Source of the DNA: CAJBLF01 sp964613015
GTDB lineage: Bacteria > Patescibacteriota > Gracilibacteria > Absconditabacterales > Absconditicoccaceae
Length of the DNA: 20,671 nt
Direction of reading: 5' to 3'
NCBI GenBank assembly: GCA_964613015.1
Contig: CAZTFP010000022.1
Coordinates: forward strand, 1-20,671
Position 1 is the stretch's first letter, and every line of letters begins with the position of its first letter. A model generated the notes under the pieces. That model was not told where the DNA came from. It did no database searches and was given only the letters and a program-made list of their open reading frames with translations. Both the position numbers and the translations under genes were made by a program. Shown piece after piece: positions 1 to 7,731 of this stretch.

Positions 1-390
1 TTAGTTCGTTGAAAAAAGCTGGTGGACTTGTGATGTGGTGATGGAAAGGCGATGAGATTTTTCTCTGAGACCTTTGGATTGCAATGTGATGGGTACGAAC
101 TCCAACGCTTTCCGTATCTCTATGGGAAGCTGATTAATCTCGTTTTATGATATACTAAACTAAACCTTTATAAGAAAAATTTTTCTCAGGCTAACCTCAA
201 ACATTACGACTACATTTACACCTATCTTCTTCCTACCCAGATGGCAGAGATTGAATCACGAATTTTCAAAAATGTACATCCAACTTCGATAATAATTTCT
301 AACTCATTCCAATTTGCTTTACACAAGCCGTATGAAGTTATTAAAGATAAAAAGGGGAAACCAAATATATTTTTATATAAAAAAATATAA
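1..390 (+). CDS. Class I SAM-dependent methyltransferase (5' truncated)
   Basis: The frame is already open at base 1 and ends at a TAA, giving 129 residues of the C-terminal part. It contains VDLGCGDGKAMRFF, the glycine-rich S-adenosylmethionine loop (motif I), followed by GYELQRFPYLYG, which fits motif II with its acidic residue. The Gly of DLG is encoded by TGA, so the gene is broken under the standard code. Another TGA lies in LVLGYTKLN. The fold class is clear but the substrate is not. Small proteins with this motif spacing often act on proteins or small molecules, and nothing here chooses between them. The start lies outside the window. Confidence 0.8.
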
Positions 391-499
391 TAATTATTTA
401 GTTCCTAGCGGTAGCGAGAAAAATTGATATTAAGGCGTAGATTTCTTCTCATTATATTCGTCGAAATGACCCGAGACACGTTTTTTCAGATAAAGGTTA

Positions 500-522
500 A
501 GCCCGGCAAAAATTACCGGGCT
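500..522. terminator. Hairpin between convergent genes
   Basis: A perfect 7-bp stem (AGCCCGG / CCGGGCT) encloses a 9-nt A/T-rich loop. It lies 24 nt beyond the stop of the minus-strand gene at 547 and 110 nt beyond the plus-strand methyltransferase. Neither side has a clean T-run (TTAATGTTTTCT on plus, TAACCTTTATCT on minus), so it may terminate weakly in both directions or act as an mRNA 3' stabiliser. Confidence 0.5.
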
Positions 523-546
523 AGTTAATGTTTTCTGGTTGATAGA

Positions 547-927
547 TTACAATCTATTGATTGTTTTGGGACCTCTATCTGTGGCCCCCATTCAAGTAGC
601 GGGTAGTTCTTTATCTATGCGCAAAGATTTGGCTTGAATCGGTGTGGGCATATTGAGCCTCACAAACATGGTTTTGCTTTCTTTGGTGTTCACGATTGTT
701 ACGTCATGATCTTGTAAGATGGCTTCACTGTTTTGTACAGTATATCCAAAATTTGTTGTTTCCGATATTTTTACCTGATCCGTAGCGATAAAGAATGTCC
801 ACATAACGATAATAATCGCTAATGTATTCATGCTTTCCGTTATTGGTGTATTTAATATTATATGAATTCTAAAATCAAAGTCAAGTCTAGTTTTGTCTTT
901 TTTCGTAATTATGTATGTTTTGTCCAT
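547..927 (-). CDS. Hypothetical single-pass membrane protein
   Basis: 126 residues, ending at TAA after one in-frame TGA (Gly 112). One hydrophobic segment, NTLAIIIVMWTFFIA, lies at about residues 34-48. The downstream part (about 75 residues) would be outside the membrane. I do not recognise a family. The start is uncertain. ATG 927 leaves a 22-nt gap to the upstream gene. ATG 831, just before the hydrophobic segment, has a GGAAAG close upstream and would make it a typical signal anchor. ATG 984 would overlap the upstream gene. It follows the 220-aa gene on the same strand, so the two are probably co-transcribed. The C-terminus contains LPATG, but no hydrophobic tail follows it. Confidence 0.55.
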
Positions 928-949
928 AGAGAGAAATCAGATTGTGTTT

Positions 950-1612
950 TTATATTTTTTTTTCTTGTTCAAATTCTTTTCCATTGAGTTTTTTGGTAAA
1001 AACAATTCATGTATTTATCATGGCTCATTTTTCTGTATCGGGAAATTCCACTAATTTCGCTGATACACTTATGGTTAATGGTTTACTATTGGTGGTTTTG
1101 AATGTTAGATATAATACAATATTTCCTTCTAATTTTTCTTTTTTCATTGTAAAAATTTCTCCAAGTCCTACAGATTCAAATCATAGTGCTGGTCAGACTG
1201 CAGTACTCCATCAGCCTCATTTCTCTTTTGGTCTTCTTCATATTTCACAAGATAGCGTTTGATAGTTTCTTAACTTCTCTAATATCATATCCCAAGGTAG
1301 TTTTTGCTGGTTGTCTTCCAATCGTGCAAATATCTCTGCATCTATACTATCTTCTACGAGAAAATCATTTTCACCCAAAATTATTTCTTCATCTGTTTTT
1401 TTTTCTTGTTGGGTTGTTTTTAATTTGTACATTTTTATTTGTTCTTCTAGATCTTTTGCTTCGTAAATATCATATTGCCCTGGATGATTTCCATCGTCAA
1501 ATGTTCCGTAGTATTCATCTTCAAGTGTGTTTTTTATTTCTTCTTGTGTTTCTGCTTGTCTTCATGGTTTTACTTCTTCTTCCCTATTTGTTAGTAGTTT
1601 GTCTTCTGTCAT
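950..1612 (-). CDS. Hypothetical acidic protein, 220 aa
   Basis: The open frame runs from ATG (MTEDKLLTN) to TAA and crosses several TGA codons, including GRRPKEKGGGW, where two of the three adjacent glycines are TGA. The N-terminal half is very acidic and probably disordered (EEEVKPGRQAETQEEIK). The C-terminal half, from about residue 128, is rich in hydrophobic and beta-type residues and may form a small domain (NIVLYLTFKTTNSKPLTI). There is no signal peptide or membrane segment. No family is recognised. It is divergent from the SdpI-like gene (95-nt AT-rich spacer) and lies just upstream of the small membrane protein. Confidence 0.6.
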
Positions 1613-1707
1613 GTATTCATTGTGAATATGATAAAAATATTTATTATTATAATTATAATCGTAAATATATATTTGTCAAAAAACAGTTTACATCATTATT
1701 TTCTTTC

Positions 1708-2367
1708 ATGAAGCATTTTAGTCTTAGTAAAAAAAATCGATTTCTTTTAGGAAAAATCATTATCGTGCTTGCTATGTTACTTCTTTGATGGTGGATGTAC
1801 GACAGACTTCCTTTGCATGTCCCTATGCATCGAAACGCTAGATGAGAAGTCAATGGATATGGTTCTAGATTGGGAAGCGTTCTTCTGCTTCCTTGTATCT
1901 CTACCTTCCTTTTGATTCTTTTCTTCTTCATTCCTAAACTTGATCCGAAAAAGGAGAGATACAAAGAATTTGCTACTGCTTGGGAATGGATGCAGATGAT
2001 TCTTCTTTTGTTTTTTGCTTATTTTTACGCAATTATTTTCTATATCATTCTTCATCCAGGTATATCTATCATTCCTTTTATGTCCTGATGAATGGGTGTT
2101 TTGTTTTTTGTCCTTTGAATGGCGATGAAGCATGTAAAAAGCAATTATTTCGTAGGTATCAGAACGCCTCGAACATTAGCTAATGAAGAAGTATGGGATA
2201 AAACTCATGCCTTATGAGCTTGGACTTTTGGTGGTGCTGGACTTGTTTGTATCATCACTGCTTTTCTATGAAATGCGATGTTTCCTATATTTTTTTCAGT
2301 CATTATTTTATGAGCTATTATTCCTGTCGTTTACTCCTATGTTATCTATAAGAAAATCGTAAAATAA
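1708..2367 (+). CDS. SdpI/YhfL-family membrane protein
   Basis: 219 residues with about six membrane segments. The first extracytoplasmic loop has the family signature LPLHVPMHRNARGEVNGYGS (compare LPxxIPxHWNxxGxxDGYG). The second conserved block is NYFVGIRTPRTLANEEVWDKTH, the SdpI C-terminal motif. At least seven glycines are TGA, including the one in the ARGEVNGYG motif and in ALGAWTFGG. In Bacillus, SdpI gives immunity to the SDP killing peptide and works with the repressor SdpR. Most family members elsewhere have no assigned function, and no sdpA/B/C/R relative is visible here. ATG 1708 is chosen because family similarity begins there and no upstream in-frame ATG lies nearer than 500 bp. 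No Shine-Dalgarno is visible. Confidence 0.85.
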
Positions 2368-2475
2368 TTATGAAGTATGTCTCTATCATACATCATAAAT
2401 AAAAAAATTTGTTGTAGATATGGGAATGTTTGTATGTGCATAAAGATGCCTACTATTGAAATACTAAACCGCTTT

Positions 2476-2518
2476 AGAAATATTACACTTTCTCACTTTG
2501 TTTAAAGTTTATATTTCT
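2476..2518 (+). terminator. AT-rich hairpin after the SdpI-like gene
   Basis: AGAAATAT (2476-2483) pairs with ATATTTCT (2511-2518), and an inner ACTTT pairs with AAAGT. It lies about 110 nt after the plus-strand stop. No T-run follows, so termination is only possible, not shown. The rest of the 246-nt gap at 2368-2613 shows no convincing gene. Confidence 0.3.
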
Positions 2519-2544
2519 GTAGTGACTAGGATAACTTCGACATT

Positions 2545-2564
2545 AAAAAACCTTCATAAAGTTT
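2545..2564 (-). terminator. Intrinsic terminator of the 286-aa gene
   Basis: On the minus strand AAACTTT-ATG-AAGGTTT forms a 7-bp stem with one G-U pair, followed by six Ts. It sits about 50 nt beyond the TAA of the gene at 2614-3474. Confidence 0.5.
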
Positions 2565-2613
2565 CATATTTTTTCAGCGTCTCAGTATAAAATCAGTATA
2601 TAATTATTTTTTA

Positions 2614-3474
2614 TTACTGTGTTTTTCTTAGTTCTAATCATAGTTCAATTCCTTTTTCTATTTCTTCTGGAGTCATCGGCCTCTTTGATTTATGATTAAT
2701 TAGAATTCCTTTTGCTATAGTTCATTCTGTATGGTTTGTCCCTACAATGAACTCTTTTTTTAAACGATCAAGATATTCTTCAAACGACATCTTCAGATAT
2801 TTTCTTGCACCAATCATTTTGATCTCCATATTTCTAGTCATTAGAAAATCATTACCAGATAATTGTGTTTCAGCTAATCATCTACCTCTTTCTTCATCGT
2901 AATAATTAACAAGTAGTGCTATCATAACTTTATGTATTTTGCTGCTGATCTCTTTTGTAAATTTCTCGAAATGATATCGTGGCAGAGGATTGTAGACACC
3001 ATGTTCATCATTATGTGCTATGCAGTAGGCATTATCAATATATTCAGAAACATAAAATTCGTGTCCCATTTTTTCTTTCATGAAATGAGCGAAAGGTTTC
3101 ACCACGAAGCGAGGATCTATTTCTACCATTCTTTTTAAATTATCAAATTCTTCTTTCACTTTTCCCAAGGGTGTATGTGGTTGATTTATTAATGTAGCTA
3201 TTTTTGCTTTTTCACCTATGCTTGCCAAATATACCAATTCAGTATCCCCATAATTCATAAAACTGAGATTAACATTACTTTCAGAATCTAAGCTCATATT
3301 TTCTGTTATTTGTGAGATGATGTTATCGGGATTATGATTATTGAATCATTCTATTAACGTCTGCTTTATTCTTTCATGAGTTTCTTTTATTGTGAGGTCA
3401 CTATTGTTTCTTCTGATATATAGTTCTGGTCATCCAGGGAATAGATGCGGGCCATACGAAATATTATCATTCAT
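2614..3474 (-). CDS. Hypothetical protein, possibly kinase-like fold
   Basis: 286 residues from ATG (MNDNISYGPHLFPGGPELY) to TAA, crossing at least five TGA codons. It is soluble, with no signal peptide. The order of blocks loosely recalls an aminoglycoside-phosphotransferase or kinase fold: beta strands ELVYLASIG and KIATLINQP, a Glu-rich helix KEEFDNLKRMVE, FVVKPFAHF, a hinge-like FYVSEYIDNA, then LSGNDFLMTRN and MEIKMIGARKYL where kinases carry the catalytic loop and the DFG. The HxD and D(F)G residues are not there, so if the fold is right the protein is inactive as a kinase. This is an inference from pattern only. It is a single gene followed by a weak terminator. Confidence 0.5.
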
Positions 3475-3574
3475 ATTGTACTTTTTTGTAAGTAAAATTA
3501 TATATACTATATATATTTTATTTTTTAAGTCAATTACTAGTTTTTCTGCTATAAAAAAAGGAATAGCTGATACA

Positions 3575-3883
3575 CTATCCCAGAGTTTTTTCTTGTTTCT
3601 TTTTTGTAGCCTTTACTTTGAGTCTGTCCAAATTGGCTTTGATTACCCGTTTTTTTTTACCAAACCCCTTTTTTTGACTCTGTGTTTTGTCTTCTCCTGC
3701 ATACATTTCTATGGCTATAGTAATATATACCTGAATTTCTTGGATTTTCTCGTCGATATTCCATAGACACTCATTGTTTTTATATTGCCTGTGTGCTTCT
3801 TGTAATAAATATTCGGCGACTCCTAGGTAATAAAAACACCAAGGTAGTCCGATGTTGTTTTTAAATACCTTTGGAATTATCAT
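3575..3883 (-). CDS. Hypothetical helical protein with basic tail, 102 aa
   Basis: The frame runs from ATG to a TAG stop and contains no TGA, so it is intact under either code. Residues 1-65 are predicted mostly helical (PWCFYYLGVAEYLLQEAHRQ, then DEKIQEIQVYITIAIEMYAG). The last 35 residues are strongly basic (KKGFGKKKRVIKANLDRLKVKATKKKQ), suggesting nucleic-acid or ribosome contact. No family is recognised. It stands alone, with 100 nt of AT-rich spacer to the next start and the palindrome-bearing gap behind it. Confidence 0.55.
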   Translation of the reverse strand: MIIPKVFKNNIGLPWCFYYLGVAEYLLQEAHRQYKNNECLWNIDEKIQEIQVYITIAIEMYAGEDKTQSQKKGFGKKKRVIKANLDRLKVKATKKKQEKTLG

Positions 3884-3967
3884 TTGTTTTGTTTTTTATA
3901 TTATATATGTATTTTCTATAATAAGTCAATTATTATATATATTTATATAAAAATCCTTCGGAGATTC

Positions 3968-3992
3968 CCTTTTTGGCATCGATCCAAAAAGG
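3968..3992. repeat. Perfect 9-bp inverted repeat
   Basis: CCTTTTTGG and CCAAAAAGG are separated by 7 nt (CATCGAT). No T-run follows on either strand, so it is not a standard intrinsic terminator. Confidence 0.6.
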
Positions 3993-4069
3993 AAACAAAA
4001 AACTCTAGCCAGATGCAATACTCTGGATATTTATTTTGTGGATGCATTTACTACCAACTCGTCTCAAAC

Positions 4070-4087
4070 CCCAGGAGTACTCCTGGG
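4070..4087. repeat. Perfect 18-bp palindrome
   Basis: CCCAGGAGTACTCCTGGG reads identically on both strands with no spacer. That favours a dimeric protein-binding site or a cruciform end over a terminator. It is GC-rich against an AT-rich background. Confidence 0.65.
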
Positions 4088-4169
4088 TCCCCATTTCGAC
4101 TCGTTTCATTTTAATCCTTCATCTAGATATCGCTCACTATCTCGTGGCGTGCATCTGGCGTGAGTAATT

Positions 4170-4439
4170 TTAGAAACATAAAAATCCACAAGGCAGATCT
4201 CCATTTAGAAATCGTCTTCCTTTGAAGAGGACAATCTTGAATTCTTTCTTTGTGTTTGGATTTTTACAATACCCAGAATCACTTCCTGTACTGGAAACTA
4301 TCAATCATCTTCGTGTGCAATAGCCTTCAAAAGTGTCGTGTGCGTGGTAAGTGGTTACTCATTTATATATGATAACAATACCAAAAATAATCATAATGAT
4401 TATTAGAAGCGTTACTTTCTTTTTGATGAATTTATTCAT
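4170..4439 (-). CDS. Small membrane-anchored or secreted Cys-containing protein
   Basis: 89 residues from ATG to TAA, with two TGA glycines, which is why it is invisible under the standard code. The N-terminus MNKFIKKKV is basic, followed by one hydrophobic segment LLIIIMIIFGIVIIY (about residues 10-25). The remaining 60 residues contain four cysteines (EGYCTRR, SGYCKNP, LPCGFLCF), an even number that fits two disulfides in an exported mini-domain. No family is recognised. It follows the HIT gene by 29 nt and ends the minus-strand cluster that starts at 5347. Confidence 0.6.
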
Positions 4440-4468
4440 ATATTTTGTATTATTAAAAAATTATAAAT

Positions 4469-4876
4469 TTAATAATTTCCTTTTCCTGGAATAATGTTTC
4501 TTACGCCACCTCTAGGATTTTCTATGTCGCCTTTGTATCTTGGAATAAGATGAATATGGAGATGATGAACACTTCTTCATGCCTCTTTACCTTCGTTTAT
4601 TCCTATATTAAAAGCGTCTGGATTATGTTTTTTTTGAATAATATCTTTTGCTTTTTTGAGTAAATCAAATAATTGAATGACCTCATTGTCATTTAATTCA
4701 AAGAATGATTCAATATGTTTTTTAGAAATTACTTCTGCATGACCATTTGATACTGGAAAATCATCTCGTCTTACATAAAATAAATCATTTTCATCTAATA
4801 CTGTTTTTTTGTTAAATTTTTTTTTATCACAAAAAAAACAATATTCTTTGGATATAGTATCTGGAATAGTGTTCAT
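4469..4876 (-). CDS. HIT family nucleotide-binding protein
   Basis: 135 residues, a normal length for the family. The nucleotide-phosphate binding motif is VHHLHIHLIPR, with the triad H105-x-H107-x-H109. The Gly preceding it (EAGRSV) is a TGA codon, and the frame stops there under the standard code. The N-terminus has the CFFC pair typical of HIT hydrolases with a zinc site, then FYVRRDDFPVSNGHAEVISKKH, the strand and loop that hold the nucleotide. Family members hydrolyse AMP-lysine, AMP-NH2, Ap4A or similar adducts, and the substrate here cannot be read from sequence. It lies 24 nt after the 148-aa gene and upstream of the small Cys protein, so it is probably in one operon. Confidence 0.9.
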
Positions 4877-4900
4877 GATTTTTGTAATATGACTAAAGAT

Positions 4901-5347
4901 TTACAGTCCTATTGTAATTCTTTCTGTTCTGAAACTATACATACTGACATTACCACTGATGCCATATTTTTGTTTGATGAGCGTGAGTGCTGATTTGATG
5001 TCGTTGACGCCTTTGGTGTTTGGCAAAATTGCTCAAGATTTTTTGGTTTCATTGTTTACGAGAAAAACTCCGTAGTCTTTTGTTGGCAAAGAAAGTAATT
5101 TATTGACGTCGGTTTCTTGGATATATGATTGAATGATATCTATCACAACGGTCTTGGTAAGATGTTCTTGTTTGGCAAGCAAACCGTTGTAGATGAGGTC
5201 AGTAAATTGGTTTATATTTTTGTCTGTTTCTACTGCTCCGTGAGAAGCAAGAAGTTTTCCATTAATGTCAAAAAGTGAAAAAAACAGACCCTTCTTTTCC
5301 TCTGGTTTACAATACTTGGCGAGTGCTGATTTGATTTGATCAATCAT
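4901..5347 (-). CDS. Hypothetical cytoplasmic protein, 148 aa
   Basis: The frame runs from ATG (MIDQIKSALAKYC) to TAA, crossing one TGA in KKSGAILPN. The first half looks alpha/beta (GLFFSLFDINGKLLASHG), followed by a helical section (IIQSYIQETDVNKLLSL) and a final strand-helix-strand (YGVFLVNN, VNDIKSALTLIKQKYG, VSMYSFRTERITIGL). I do not recognise it. AMMECR1-like and roadblock-like folds were considered but no signature is decisive. It is the first gene of the minus cluster ahead of the HIT gene and is divergent from tgt, sharing the 93-nt spacer with the direct repeat. Confidence 0.6.
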
Positions 5348-5355
5348 GATGTAAT

Positions 5356-5382
5356 GACGAAACGATTAAACGACGAAACGAT
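5356..5382. repeat. 11-bp direct repeat in divergent promoter region
   Basis: GACGAAACGAT occurs at 5356-5366 and again at 5372-5382, a 16-bp period. It lies between two divergent starts (5347 minus and 5441 plus), just upstream of a candidate -10 box for tgt, so it may be an operator or activator site. Confidence 0.6.
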
Positions 5383-5397
5383 GTTGAAATTTTGTAC

Positions 5398-5403
5398 TAT
5401 AAT
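5398..5403 (+). promoter_or_regulatory. Candidate -10 box for tgt
   Basis: A consensus TATAAT lies 37 nt upstream of the tgt ATG. No good -35 hexamer lies 16-18 nt further upstream; that position is taken by the second copy of the direct repeat. If it is a real promoter it may need an activator. Confidence 0.35.
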
Positions 5404-5440
5404 CCTATAAGTTCTTCACTTTTATTCTAGCAAAATTTCT

Positions 5441-6589
5441 ATGTCTAAACTTGATTTTAAGATACTCAAACAAAAGTGAAATGCAAGAGTTTGACAGATA
5501 ACGCTCAACGGAATCACCTTGACAACGCCGGTTTTTATGCCTGTGGGAACTAAGGCGACGATAAAGTGAATTGTTTTGGATATGCTCAAAGATCCCAAAT
5601 ATATCTGAGATTTGCCCGAGATTAAACTTATCTTGGCGAATACCTTCCATTTATATTTGCGCCCCGGTGATGAGCTAATACAAGAGGCTTGAGGATTACA
5701 TACTTTTGAACACTGGGATAAACTTATCCTGACTGATAGTGGTGGTTTCCAGGTGTTTTCCTTATGACTGTGAAAACAAGATGCTTGAAGCTTGATGCAT
5801 GATGCATGATGAAGTCACGAAGTGAAAATGAAACTGACTGAGGATGGCGTAAAATTTCGTTCTCCTTATGATGGATCCAAACATATGTTTACTCCCGAAT
5901 GAGTCGTCGATATCCAATGTAATCTGTGATCAGATATTATGATGGTTCTTGATGTTTGTTCACCTTCTGGTGCGGACAAAAAAACTATTGAACAACATAT
6001 GCAGATGACGCATCGTCGAGCTAAGAGAGCATTCGATCATCTCAAACCAAAATATGATGATGTGCGTGGAGTATTATTTCCTATAGTACAATGATGAACC
6101 CATTTGGATCTTAGACAACAGTCGGTAGATTTTCTTTCTGACTATGCGCGAGACGGAATCGCTGTCGGAGGCGTGAGTGTTTGAGAATCTAAGGAGCTTA
6201 TCCGTGAAGTTGTCTCATTTACTGCTTCTAAATTACCTCAAGACAAACCTAGATATTTGATGGGTGTAGGAACTCCTGAAGATATTACCCATGCTATTGA
6301 AGAAGGTTTCGATATGTTTGATTGTGTGTTGCCTACGAGACTAGGTAGGCATGGCCAGGCATTTGCTACGGGTGGAAATGTCAAAATTACCAATGCAAAA
6401 TATACCAAAGATTTTACTCCACTTACGGATGATTGTGGCTGTTATACGTGTAAAAATTTTACCAAAGCGTATCTCCATCATCTTATAAAAGAAAAAGAGA
6501 TGCTGTGAGGCATACTTCTTTCATTGCATAATATTATGTATCTTCACAAGATTGTAGAGGATTGGAAAACGGGTATGCTTAGCGAATAA
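5441..6589 (+). CDS. tgt: Queuine/preQ1 tRNA-guanine transglycosylase
   Basis: 382 residues. Tgt exchanges guanine 34 of GUN-anticodon tRNAs (Asp, Asn, His, Tyr) for a queuosine precursor. All hallmarks are present. ANTFHLYLRPG leads to the base-recognition motif DSGGFQVFSL (D99). D171 lies in MMVLDVC, VQGG is followed by VGGVSVGE, and the nucleophile D294 lies in FDCVLPTRLGRHG. The zinc ligands are C332, C334, C337 and H363. By my hand count 16 of 39 glycines are TGA, several at invariant positions. An insertion of about 18 residues follows FSL, compared with E. coli Tgt, and coincides with a short DNA repeat. The gene converges on acpP and overlaps its code-25 frame by 11 bp. No other queuosine gene is visible, so precursor synthesis or salvage must be encoded elsewhere. 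Confidence 0.97.
5780..5813 (+). repeat. GATGCAT/TGA-rich microrepeat inside tgt
   Basis: GATGCTT, then GATGCAT twice in tandem and a partial third copy, within the coding sequence. It encodes DAGSLMHDAGG, part of the extra loop after FSL that other Tgt proteins lack. Four of its TGAs are in frame as Gly within a few codons. Confidence 0.6.
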
Positions 6590-6884
6590 AAAAAAGCGGA
6601 GGTGAAATACACCTCGCTCAGATTTTCATTTGTTGTCAACTTTTATTGAGTTTTCCTTCAATGAGTACTACGGCCTCATTGAATGTATTAATTTTCTCCC
6701 ATTCGTCATCATTTATTGTAATGTCGAATTCTTTTTCAAACTCCATCCCGAGTTCGACTGTATCAAGAGAATCAGCACCTAAATCGTGTGTGAAACTAGC
6801 CTCAGGCGTAACTTCATTTTCATCCACACCTAGCTTATCTACAACGATAGCTCTTGCCTTGTTATCAATCCATGCGTGTTCCAT
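6579..6884 (-). CDS. acpP: Acyl carrier protein (C-terminal tail under code 25)
   Basis: Residues 1-82 are a standard acyl carrier protein. Ser39 in DLGADSLDTVELGMEFEKEF is the 4'-phosphopantetheine attachment site, and helix IV ends in VLIEGKLNKS. The E. coli protein has about 78 residues, so the normal end falls at codon 82, where a TGA follows (6636-6638). If TGA is Gly, as elsewhere in this window, the frame continues 19 residues (GQQMKIGARCISPPLFFIR) to TAA 6579. That passes through the terminator hairpin and overlaps tgt. Either the protein carries a short tail or this TGA still ends it. The gene lies 39 nt behind the 247-aa gene. No Shine-Dalgarno is obvious. It is one of the few lipid-related genes visible; its partner enzymes are not in the window. 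Confidence 0.93.
6588..6618 (-). terminator. Intrinsic terminator of acpP
   Basis: On the minus strand AGCGAGGTG pairs with CACCTCCGCT (9 bp with one bulged C) around a 5-nt loop, followed directly by eight Ts. The T-run lies before the code-25 stop of acpP at 6579-6581. On the plus strand the hairpin follows the tgt stop by a few bases but has only a poor T tract. Confidence 0.8.
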
Positions 6885-6923
6885 AATCTTTTTTTTTGTT
6901 TAATTGTTTCATTTATATCTGCA

Positions 6924-7667
6924 TTATTCATTATCTTCTAGGAATATTTCGGCTTCTTCTATGTTTTTTACTCCTGCTAAGTTGTGTTGTCGTTGTTCTG
7001 GAACATTATGTTTCTTTATCTTTTCCGTTAGCTGTTCCAATCATGAGCTGTTAAATTTTTTGAATTTTATAATTCATTTTTCCATAAGTGAATAAATATT
7101 ATCGTCTACTGATATGTCTTTTGCATTTACTCTGATACTATTGATTATTTTTTCTCCTTTATCCTCATATTTACTTCTAAAATTTCCTTCTCCTAAAAAC
7201 ACATCATTTTTTCCTCTATAATCTATATAATATTTTTTTGTTTGGTATTCAATCTCTATTCCAAAATGAACTTTAAATGAGTCTCCTGGGCATTTTAGTT
7301 CTTCTGCAATAAACTGTATATTTTCCATTCATGTTCTTTTGAGTCATTCTATAGTTACTAGTACGAAATCAAGACAAGGATTCATATAAAATGTTTTCCC
7401 TCTAGATAAAAGCTCTCTTGCAGATAACTTACCAAAATGTTTATCTAAGTACTCATTTTCAAATCTTACTTTTTTCAATAATTTGTGGACATATTGTACT
7501 ATCTCTTTGAGGACATCAGCAATATTTCTTCCTCATCACGTATTGATTGGTATAAATAAATTTTCTATTTCATCATTTCCTATTTTTCTGATGGTTTGGT
7601 TCTGTTCTCTTGTTTTCTCTTCTTCTCATCTCTCTCCTTCTTGATCCTTGTATATAGTTCTCAACAT
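6924..7667 (-). CDS. Hypothetical protein, possible transglutaminase-like cysteine enzyme
   Basis: 247 residues from ATG (MLRTIYKDQEGERG) to TAA, with several TGA glycines including the GG of NTGGRN and GLKRTG. Residues 1-35 are charged and probably disordered. The middle shows FYMNPCLDFVLVTIEGLKRTG, then FKVHFGIEIEYQTKKYYIDY. The order of a Cys at a helix start, a His starting a strand, and an Asp in YxDY matches the Cys-His-Asp triad of transglutaminase-like or arylamine N-acetyltransferase folds. This is a motif-level inference, and no close family is named. There is no signal peptide, so it is cytoplasmic. It is 39 nt upstream of acpP on the same strand and probably co-transcribed. Confidence 0.55.
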
Positions 7668-7731
7668 ATTTTATTTTGCAAGAGATAAAATACCTATCTT
7701 ATAAATATTTCTATAGAAAAGTCAACCAAAT

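Larger units (their letters stand above)
3884..4169. other. Gene-free stretch with two perfect dyads
   Basis: No credible frame in code 25 occupies these 286 bases. The left 75 bases are almost pure A/T. The right part is clearly less AT-rich and holds two perfect inverted repeats (listed separately) plus a CTCAC/GTGAG pair near 4120-4165. It separates the stop of the small Cys protein from the 102-aa gene, both on minus, so the hairpins could be terminators or processing sites, or remnants of a mobile element end. Confidence 0.5.

Noticed and set aside
574..606. LPATG sortase anchor at the C-terminus of the 126-aa protein
   Set aside because: The motif is followed by 14 polar residues with no hydrophobic segment or basic tail, so it cannot serve as a sorting signal.
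892..927. N-terminal start choice giving a longer membrane protein from 984
   Set aside because: It would overlap the end of the upstream gene and adds only a Lys-rich stretch; 927 or 831 fit better.
942..1788. Plus-strand frames opposite the 220-aa gene and leading into the SdpI-like gene
   Set aside because: The part before 1708 lacks SdpI similarity and is antisense to a frame that stays open through several TGA glycines.
5780..5813. CRISPR-like repeat
   Set aside because: Units are 7 bp, without spacers, and lie inside the tgt coding sequence.
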